Below are positions 55,671 through 61,930 of a stretch of 64,000 bases of DNA, one piece after another. The stretch's first letter is position 1. Every line of letters starts with the position of its first letter. Made by a program: the position numbers and the translations under genes. The notes beneath the pieces are model-generated. The model searched no databases, was not told the origin of the DNA, and was given only the letters and a program-made list of their open reading frames with translations. Source of the DNA: Bifidobacterium choloepi (GTDB taxonomy: Bacteria; Actinomycetota; Actinomycetes; Actinomycetales; Bifidobacteriaceae); the NCBI RefSeq assembly GCF_010667615.1, contig NZ_VYSG01000003.1, forward strand, positions 1 through 64,000. The letters run 5' to 3'.

Positions 55671-55719
55671 TCGTTCGAAATTCCGACGTTCCGGCGGCTT
55701 TCGCAAGCCGGAACGATTC
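55671..55719 (-). terminator. Terminator for the peptide-binding protein, flanked by GAATCGTTC/GAACGATTC
   Basis: CGTTCCGGC (55687-55695)/GCCGGAACG (55707-55715) makes the inner stem. The outer arms GAATCGTTC (55671-55679) and GAACGATTC (55711-55719) offer an alternative pairing. Confidence 0.6.
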
Positions 55720-55735
55720 GTCCGTCCGCACGCCG

Positions 55736-57259
55736 CTACCGCTTGAGCGTGCGCAGCGGCAGGTAGACCGACGTGAAGTTCGTCGGATAGTCCTGCAGAC
55801 GCGACTTCGTGACGACGAAGTCCTTGCGGGTGTAGAGCCAGCCGCACGCCGCGTCTTGCGAGACCGTCTTCGCGAACTTCTGCAGGCCGGCGACATAGTC
55901 GTCGTCGTTCGTCGCGGCCATCGCGTCCCTGTATTCCTGCTGCGCCTCGCCGCTGACGTAGTGGAAGACATTGTCGCTGGACGCGAACTGCGCGTAGTCG
56001 TTCGTGCCGGTCATCGTGATCAGCGCCATGTCGTAGTCGCCGGAGTTCACGCGGCTGTCGACGGTCGCGGCGTCGAGCACCTCGAGATTGACCGAGAAGC
56101 CGCCCGACTCGAGATTCGACTGGATCGTCTCGCCGAGGTCCTGGTAGCGGATCGGCACGATCAGGTCGATCGTCGTCAGGTAGTCGGCGCGGAAGTACGC
56201 GAGCAGCGACTTCGCCTTCGCGATGTCGAACGGGAACAGCGAGTCGAGATCCTCGTAGCCGGGAACGAGCTGGCCGATCGGGCCGGAGAGCTCGGCGAGC
56301 GCGTCCGGCTGCGACTTCGCGATGCCGGCGGCGTCCAGCGAGTAGCGGGCGGCCTGCCGCACCTGCTGGTCGGACAGCGGCGACGACGACGCCGAATTGA
56401 ACGCGACGAGCACCTTCTGGCTGCTCGTGCCCTCGCTCACGTCGAACGTCGGGTTGCCGGCGGCGTCGTCGATCGACGCGGCACGCGTCGGCAGCGCCAT
56501 GTTGATGACGTTGTTGGCGAGGTCGTTGACGAGCGCCGTCTCGTTGTCGTAGTACTGCAGCGTGATCTGCGACGCCGGCGGTTCCGTGCCCCAGTAGTGG
56601 TCGTTGCGTTCGAGGACGATCTTGCCGGTCGTGAACGATCCGACCGTGAACGGCCCGCTGCCCGCGGTCTGCTTCGCATAGTCCACGTTGGGCTGGTCGG
56701 CGTCGTAGACGATGCCGGCGCGGCCCGACAGCACGCGCAGCAGCGCCGGATTCGGGGCCGAGAGCGCGATGACGAGCGTCGAATCGTCCGGCGACGTCAC
56801 CGACTTGAGGTTCGTCAGCGCGTCGTAGCCGACGTACTTGTTCTGCACGATCTGCTGGAGCGACCAGACGGCGTCGGCGGCCGTCAGCGCGTCGCCGTTC
56901 GCGAACGTCATGTTGCGGCGCAGGTGGAACGTGTAGGTGAGGGCGTCGTCGGAGACGTCCCAGCTCGACGCGAGACCGGCGACGAGATTGTTGTCGTTGT
57001 CGCGGCCGACGAGTGTCTCGTAGACGTTGTCGAGCAGCGCGCGGGCGATCGCCGGGTCGTCGTCGGTGCGGATGTCGAGGGAGTCCGGCTCGTCGGTCAG
57101 GCCGATGACGAACGTGGAATCCGAGTCGACCGACGACGCCGACGGCAGCGTGTTCGTGCGGTTGAGCATGTAGCAAATCGACACGACGACGGCGACGACC
57201 ACGATGGCCGCCACGGCGATCCAGATTCCCTTCAGTCCCCCACGGGCGTTCCTCTTCAT
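55736..57259 (-). CDS. ABC transporter solute-binding protein, family 5 (peptide/nickel type), membrane-anchored
   Basis: 507 residues. A non-cleaved N-terminal anchor (about 11-31, IWIAVAAIVVVAVVVSICYM) replaces the usual lipobox. The body has the family-5 features SLDIRTDDDPAIARALLDNVYETLVG, TYTFHLRRNMTFANGDALTAADAVWS and GSGPFTVGSFTTGKIVLERND (in parts). No permease or ATPase genes are adjacent, so it would work with a transporter elsewhere (oligopeptide or similar). Leaderless start at ATG 57259. Divergence in the substrate region prevents a specificity call. Confidence 0.85.
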   Translation of the reverse strand: MKRNARGGLKGIWIAVAAIVVVAVVVSICYMLNRTNTLPSASSVDSDSTFVIGLTDEPDSLDIRTDDDPAIARALLDNVYETLVGRDNDNNLVAGLASSWDVSDDALTYTFHLRRNMTFANGDALTAADAVWSLQQIVQNKYVGYDALTNLKSVTSPDDSTLVIALSAPNPALLRVLSGRAGIVYDADQPNVDYAKQTAGSGPFTVGSFTTGKIVLERNDHYWGTEPPASQITLQYYDNETALVNDLANNVINMALPTRAASIDDAAGNPTFDVSEGTSSQKVLVAFNSASSSPLSDQQVRQAARYSLDAAGIAKSQPDALAELSGPIGQLVPGYEDLDSLFPFDIAKAKSLLAYFRADYLTTIDLIVPIRYQDLGETIQSNLESGGFSVNLEVLDAATVDSRVNSGDYDMALITMTGTNDYAQFASSDNVFHYVSGEAQQEYRDAMAATNDDDYVAGLQKFAKTVSQDAACGWLYTRKDFVVTKSRLQDYPTNFTSVYLPLRTLKR

Positions 57260-57266
57260 AATTGCG

Positions 57267-57272
57267 AGTCTA
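57267..57272 (-). promoter_or_regulatory. -10 box for a leaderless transcript
   Basis: On the minus strand TAGACT is followed by 7 nt (CGCAATT) and ATG 57259. Confidence 0.6.
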
Positions 57273-57386
57273 ACGAAAGCCGACTACCTCGAAGGGGTTG
57301 GAATCCCCTGAAAATTCGCGCTCGGACGAAAGCGGTTGTTAATGCGACACAAATCACGATTTGTCGGGTGAATCGTTCCTATTTGT

Positions 57387-58115
57387 TTATTTCTTCTTCG
57401 CCGCCTTTTTCTTCGCGGCCTTCGCGGCGGCGAGTTCGGCTTCCTTGGCGAGGAAGCCGGGGGCGGCCGGGCAGGTGCCGGCGAGCGGGCAGTGCGCGCA
57501 GTCGGGGCGGCGGGCCTTGCAGACCATGCGGCCGTGCAGGATCAGCCGGTGGGACAGGTCGGTCCATTCCTCCGGCGGGAAGCAGGCGGTGATTTCCTTC
57601 TCGATCCTCACCGGGTCGGGGTGCGCGTCGGCCCAGTCGTCGCGCCAGCGCAGGCGGCCGGTGACGCGGATGACGTGCGTGTCCACCGGGAAGCCGGGCA
57701 CGCCGAACGCGTTGCCGAGCACGACGTTCGCCGTCTTGCGGCCGACGCCCGGCAGCTCGACGAGCTCCTCCATCGTCGACGGCACGACGCCGCCGTTGCC
57801 GTCGGCGAGCGCCGACGCGAGCGACAGGATATGTTCCGTCTTCGCGCGGAAGAAGCCGAGCGAGTGGATGATCTCCATGACGTCGTCGGGATTCGCGTCG
57901 GCGAGCGACTCGGGGTCCGGATACTTCTCGAACAGCGCCGGCGTGACCTCGTTGACGCGCTTGTCGGTGCACTGCGCGCTGAGCACCGTCGCGACGAGCA
58001 GCTCGTAGGGATTCGTGAAGTTGAGCGCGCACTTCGGATCCGGAATCTCCTCGCACAGCTCGGCGTACTCGAGATGCATCCTCTTCAGCCGCGCCGCCTT
58101 GCTCTCTCGTGCCAC
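57387..58115 (-). CDS. nth: Endonuclease III (bifunctional DNA glycosylase/AP lyase)
   Basis: 242 residues. Removes oxidised pyrimidines. Helix-hairpin-helix LPGVGRKTANVVLG with catalytic Lys127, Asp145 in PVDTHVIR, and a [4Fe-4S] cluster from Cys199, Cys206, Cys209 and Cys215 (C-x6-C-x2-C-x5-C). A Lys/Ala-rich tail (AKAAKKKAAKKK) extends past the cluster. GTG 58115 is preceded by the strong site GGAGGAATC. Confidence 0.95.
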   Translation of the reverse strand: MARESKAARLKRMHLEYAELCEEIPDPKCALNFTNPYELLVATVLSAQCTDKRVNEVTPALFEKYPDPESLADANPDDVMEIIHSLGFFRAKTEHILSLASALADGNGGVVPSTMEELVELPGVGRKTANVVLGNAFGVPGFPVDTHVIRVTGRLRWRDDWADAHPDPVRIEKEITACFPPEEWTDLSHRLILHGRMVCKARRPDCAHCPLAGTCPAAPGFLAKEAELAAAKAAKKKAAKKK

Positions 58116-58171
58116 GATTCCTCCGTTCGTCGGTAGCCCGTTCCTTAGCCCGCCATTCTAGTCCTCCTGAT

Positions 58172-58212
58172 GATGTTGCGAACCCGAGATTGCATCTCAG
58201 GATCGTGACATC
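58172..58212. repeat. Degenerate GATGTYGCRAACCCG palindrome upstream of nth
   Basis: GATGTTGCGAACCCGAGAT/ATCTCAGGATCGTGACATC with loop TGC, four mismatches. Here the element lies between divergent genes, so it is not simply a terminator. Confidence 0.6.
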
Positions 58213-58326
58213 ACAAGAATCGGCTGAATCGGGATTTGTGTCTCGGACGCGGGGTGGAAAGGAACAAGACGGGACGAAAAGGTGTGTCGAAAGAATGGCA
58301 AGCCCAATAATATGAAGACCTCGCGA

Positions 58327-59640
58327 TTGATGCATATTCTATGCTTATGTGCAAAAACCGACTTCGGCAATGAAGCGGGGTCGGCGACCGGTTGACAGAG
58401 AAAAGACAGAACCCATGTATCGCGGAGTCGTCGTGGCGCTGGATCCATCACCTGCTCAGAAGAAGCAGCTGGTAGGTCATGCCGGCGCGTACAGATTCGC
58501 CTACAATTGTGTTCTTCGGCACGTGCTTGAGGCGAGGAACAACGGTGACTCTATCTCCTGGAGCTTCTATTCTCTGCGCAAGTGGTGGAATCTCCAGAAA
58601 GATACAGTCGCTCCGTGGTGGCGGAAATACAGCAAGGAGGCTTTCAGCTCCGGCATTGAATCTCTCTCCCGAGCGTTGAGAACTTTTGCGGATTCCCGGG
58701 TCGGCGACAAGGGATGCGGAAAGATTGGTTTTCCGAAGTTCAAGTCGAAGAAAGGCGGTCGGCTACATTTCGCCTATACCACCGGCATATTTGGAATTAT
58801 CGAAAACGATTCGTACGGTCTCAGGCTCCCAAGAATTGGCCGCGTTCATTGCATGGAGAATGTCAGAAAGCGTGTGGGGAACCGCCATGTCACTCGGATG
58901 ACGATCTTTCTCGAAGCAGGACGCTGGTATGCCAGCTTGACGGTACAGGATCCAGAAACGCCAAATGCTCCCGCTCGATCTCGGGGCAAGACCGTTCGCT
59001 CTGTTGGCGTGGACTTGGGGTTGAAATCGTTGGCCACGCTTTCGGACGGCGTTGTCTTTCCCAATCCGCGCGCACTGGAAAAGCATGCGCGTAGCCTGCG
59101 CAAGGCGCAGCGCAAGCTGGCCAGAAAGCGGCCTGGCTCGAAGCGTAGAGAGCGTCAGCGTAACGTGGTCGCCCACATTCACCGACATGCCGCGAATTGC
59201 CGCAATGACGCCATTCACAAGACGACGACCTTTCTGGCGAAAACGTATGACGAAATCAGTGTCGAAGACCTGAATGTGAAAGGCATGATGCGGAATCATC
59301 GGTTGGCTGGTGGACTGCAGGATGCCTCCTTCGGAGAATTTCGGCGGCAACTTACATACAAGTGCTTGGAGAACGGGGCTGCCCTTCACGTAGTGAATCG
59401 TTTCTATCCCAGTTCAAAGACGTGTAGTTCCTGCGGAACAGTAAGAACCAAGCTGTTCCTCAAGGAAAGAGTGTTCCATTGTCCGAACTGCGGGTTGACG
59501 ATCGATCGTGACCTGAATGCGGCCATCAACATCGATGTCGCCGGAAGTGCTCCGGAGACGAAAAACGCACGTGGAGTGTTGACAAGACCTTGAACTCAGT
59601 CGAGAGGCACAATGCAATGAAACGTGAACCAGAAAGTTGG
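58327..59640 (+). mobile_element. IS200/IS605-type element carrying tnpB only (ends uncertain)
   Basis: A solitary tnpB without a Y1 transposase gene (IS1341-like arrangement). TTGAT at 58327-58331, followed by an AT-rich stretch, is a candidate target-adjacent motif and left end. The right end, expected shortly after the tnpB stop, could not be fixed; 59640 is a guess. No terminal inverted repeats are expected in this family. Confidence 0.55.
58370..59593 (+). CDS. tnpB: TnpB, RNA-guided nuclease of IS200/IS605 elements
   Basis: 407 residues, typical length. N-terminal REC/WED part beginning MYRGVVVALDPSPAQKKQLV (residue 16 on), with AGAYRFAYNCVL. The RuvC-like nuclease has Asp215 in GVDLGLKSL, Glu299 in SVEDLNVKGM and Asp381 in DRDLNAAIN, all present. 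The zinc ribbon reads CSSCG ... CPNCG. The enzyme should therefore be active with a guide RNA from the element's right end. The start is uncertain: GTG 58349, ATG 58370 or ATG 58415 are in frame, none with a strong ribosome site. Base composition is lower in GC than the neighbours, in line with transfer. Confidence 0.88.
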   Translation: MKRGRRPVDREKTEPMYRGVVVALDPSPAQKKQLVGHAGAYRFAYNCVLRHVLEARNNGDSISWSFYSLRKWWNLQKDTVAPWWRKYSKEAFSSGIESLSRALRTFADSRVGDKGCGKIGFPKFKSKKGGRLHFAYTTGIFGIIENDSYGLRLPRIGRVHCMENVRKRVGNRHVTRMTIFLEAGRWYASLTVQDPETPNAPARSRGKTVRSVGVDLGLKSLATLSDGVVFPNPRALEKHARSLRKAQRKLARKRPGSKRRERQRNVVAHIHRHAANCRNDAIHKTTTFLAKTYDEISVEDLNVKGMMRNHRLAGGLQDASFGEFRRQLTYKCLENGAALHVVNRFYPSSKTCSSCGTVRTKLFLKERVFHCPNCGLTIDRDLNAAINIDVAGSAPETKNARGVLTRP

Positions 59641-59867
59641 TACTATCCGCGATCTGGAGCGTCTTCTGGCAACGGAAGGCTGCGGGCGCGAGCTCGTAAC
59701 GGCATGGATTTGAACCATGGAAAGCATGGGGCTGACACACGCCTTTCTAAAAATGCGTGCGCGGCACTGCCTTTGTTGATGATGGTGGCATACGGATTGG
59801 GTGCCCCCCTGAGTTTGGCTCGTCGCGAGCTGAACCCCGCCGTTCCGTCAAGCCTGTATCCCCGCGG
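59594..59867 (+). other. tnpB downstream region, candidate omega-RNA and element end
   Basis: No gene. In this family the 3' end of tnpB and the following ~100-200 nt give the guide-RNA scaffold. CTGCGGGCGCGAGCTCGTAA and CATGGATTTGAACCATGG (59702-59719) form short hairpins that could belong to it. Confidence 0.35.
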
Positions 59868-60235
59868 TTCGTCGGTTTCAGTTCACGCGCGAAACTGGAA
59901 GAAAAGTACTGTTCGATGATCTTTCGGACGGTATCTTGCTTCCAGTCCCGTGCGCGAACTGGAAGCAAGATACCGCCTCAAGGGCCGCGACCTCGCTGCC
60001 CTTTCCAGTTTCCGGAACTGGCTGGAAGCAGGGTCACGTTCCGAGACATCCGGGTATGACATTCCTGCCAGTTTGCCAGACGAGATGGAAAGGAAGTCAC
60101 GCTTCGGGGGCTTCCAGCGTGACCCGGCTTCCAGCTGGGTCGGTGAATTGGAAGCGGGGTACCGCGATGGAAGCCGCTGGCATGACTTGTTCGATGCGAC
60201 TGGAAACGGGATTGCATGGGACCGCCGTGGTTGAT
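59868..60235 (+). repeat. 63-bp-period tandem hairpin array (array 3)
   Basis: The right-arm core TGGAA(G) recurs at 59960, 60023, 60086 and 60149 (steps of 63) with weaker units on both sides. The best unit has perfect 17-bp arms GGTATCTTGCTTCCAGT (59930-59946)/(59958-59974) and an 11-nt loop. The next units keep GTCACG or TACCGC at the outer right edge. Same design as arrays 1 and 2, different inner arm sequence. Confidence 0.75.
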
Positions 60236-60681
60236 GGCTTTTCCCGTGTGGGGTCGGTGACGGATGCTGGTCGCCGGAGGTGACCGCCGGTTTGCGGGGA
60301 CGGGACATAGCCCCGGCTGCGGCGAACCGATCCCAAAAAGGCGATGGCCTTACTTCGGAGAGAACTGGTTGCTCCCGCCACTTCGCAACTGCGCCACTCA
60401 GCGACTCCCTCCAAGGAGAGAGTTCGCCCCCCCATCTCATCACGTTTTGGGAGGAACGGGTTTCCTAATATCCGGTTGCGTCAATGAAACATGGTTTCCA
60501 GTCTGGAAAGAGTTGATGCTTCATTATCTTGAGTGCGCACTGTCATGAAAACTTGGGGGGCAACTGAGTTTTCCGTCGACTCCGTCGTTAAGGAAGTGAT
60601 CTGGTAAGGCTTTGCCTCGTTGCTTCGAACAGTTCGACAGTTGTTGGATAGGTGCCTGCAGGATTTGTTGTTGAAATACGC
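60236..60681. other. Non-coding spacer between array 3 and tRNA-fMet
   Basis: Nothing gene-like. A TTTCCAG/CTGGAAA inverted pair at about 60495-60510 may be a further decayed array unit. Confidence 0.35.
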
Positions 60682-60713
60682 AGAGGCCGGAAATCTTTCG
60701 ATTTCCGGCCTCT
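60682..60713 (-). terminator. tRNA-fMet terminator
   Basis: AGAGGCCGGAAATC-TTTC-GATTTCCGGCCTCT, a perfect 14-bp stem just downstream of the tRNA on the minus strand. Confidence 0.8.
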
Positions 60714-60721
60714 GTTATTGG

Positions 60722-60795
60722 TAGCGGGGACAGGATTTGAACCTATGACCTCTGGGTTATGAGCCCAGCGAGCTACCGAGCTGCTCCACCCCGCG
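60722..60795 (-). tRNA. Initiator tRNA-fMet (anticodon CAT)
   Basis: Cloverleaf on the minus strand. Acceptor CGCGGGG/CCCCGCT has the unpaired 1:72 position (C-T), and the anticodon stem CTGGG-CTCATAA-CCCAG has the three consecutive G-C pairs that mark the initiator. Discriminator A; CCA not encoded. Confidence 0.95.
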
Positions 60796-60901
60796 ACGGC
60801 TTGCTTGCTTTCAAGCAGCTCTATTAAACATAGTCAGCAGCGGGTGATTGTCAAGCTCGGCGTGTCGGACTGAAGTTTGGTTTTATTTGGCGGTCTGTTT
60901 G

Positions 60902-60942
60902 GATGTCGCAAACCCGAGCTGGCAGCTCGAGTTTGCGATATC
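60902..60942 (-). terminator. GATGTCGCAAACCCG-family palindrome after the 60951-61649 gene
   Basis: GATGTCGCAAACCCGAGCT/AGCTCGAGTTTGCGATATC with loop GGC, 17 of 19 paired, 9 nt past the stop codon of the leftward gene. Confidence 0.75.
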
Positions 60943-60950
60943 TAATACTG

Positions 60951-61649
60951 TCACCCGTCGTCCTCGTTGCGAGGAGGGACCGGTGGTCGGCGGTGGGCGT
61001 GCACCATCATCGTCAGGGACGACGCGAGCATCAAGACGGCGGCGATCGCGATGACGATCAGGCCGGGGACGGACGTGCTGGTCGCAAGTGTGGTCGTGCT
61101 TGCGAGTGCCGAGGCCGGGGTGCCGAGCAGCGTCAGCAGTGCCGCCAGTACCGACATCAGTTTTGTCGCAAGACTGGCGGGACCTCGCGGCGAACGGGCG
61201 GTGTCGCGGGTGCCCTGCCGGTTGCCCGGTCGGCGGCGAACTTCGACGGTGCGGCGACGTTCGTCGGGCCTACGCGGGATTCCGGACGTGAAGCTGTCGG
61301 CTGCGGCGGCCGTGGATCGGTCGACGGCGGGGCTGTCGGCCGTGCGGTCGACGAGCGACCAGCCGGACGGGCCGGGATCGGGACCGTCGGGAATGTGGAC
61401 GAAGACGCCGTCGGGCATCGGGCCGTCGTCCCATGGCCAGTTGTCGCCGAGTTCGTCGGCGAACAGGCCGCCGCCGGACTGAAGCCGTGGGTCGCGATTG
61501 CCGTCGAACCCGCAGTCGTGCCGCCTGCCGTCGAACCGGCTGTCGCGGCGCCTGCCGTCCAGAGAGCGGCCGTCATGGTGGCGGCCGTCGTTGCGTCGGC
61601 GGTCGCGCTCACCGAGCGGCGGCCGGGCGTGATCGTTGCGAATCGTCAT
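60951..61649 (-). CDS. Arg/Asp/Gly-rich protein with two C-terminal membrane segments, function unknown
   Basis: 232 residues. The first ~150 are hydrophilic and disordered, with Asp/Arg/Gly-rich near-repeats (units like DGRSLDGRRRDSRFDGRRHD), a Trp-containing acidic patch (GDNWPWDDGPMP) and a basic stretch. Two hydrophobic segments follow (about 167-188, MSVLAALLTLLGTPASALA; about 198-218). No family is recognised. ATG 61649 was chosen for its ideal site AAGGAGGAACC; the frame is open further back to 61796 without any site. Divergent from glgE. Confidence 0.6.
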   Translation of the reverse strand: MTIRNDHARPPLGERDRRRNDGRHHDGRSLDGRRRDSRFDGRRHDCGFDGNRDPRLQSGGGLFADELGDNWPWDDGPMPDGVFVHIPDGPDPGPSGWSLVDRTADSPAVDRSTAAAADSFTSGIPRRPDERRRTVEVRRRPGNRQGTRDTARSPRGPASLATKLMSVLAALLTLLGTPASALASTTTLATSTSVPGLIVIAIAAVLMLASSLTMMVHAHRRPPVPPRNEDDG

Positions 61650-61930
61650 GGTTCCTCCTTCTCGTCGTGCGCGGCCTCGTCGCCGCCGCCGGAGCCGGAA
61701 GTCGCCGTCGTCTTCCGGACACCCCCGAGCTTGGCACGATCCGCACGCCGCACGGAAACCGAAAGGGGGTGTGTGGACGAATCGTTCGTTTTCCACAGGC
61801 GGTCAAAAATGCGACGGAAGCGAAGGAACCGTCCATATCTCGGGACAAAGGGATAAAAAATAGTTCATATTCGCAAAAAATCAACATTTACTTCACTTTT
61901 TTGACCTTTTCCACCATAGAATGAGGAACC
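61650..61930 (+). promoter_or_regulatory. Divergent promoter region upstream of glgE
   Basis: The last 80 bp are unusually AT-rich. TAGAAT (61917-61922) lies 8 nt ahead of ATG 61931; the interval also contains GAGGAACC, so either a leaderless or a short-leader start is possible. TTGACC at 61901 is too close to serve this -10. Confidence 0.5.

Noticed and set aside
59700..59725. tRNA-like TTTGAACCATGG stretch
   Set aside because: It resembles the T-arm end of a tRNA complement, but no cloverleaf can be completed on either strand.
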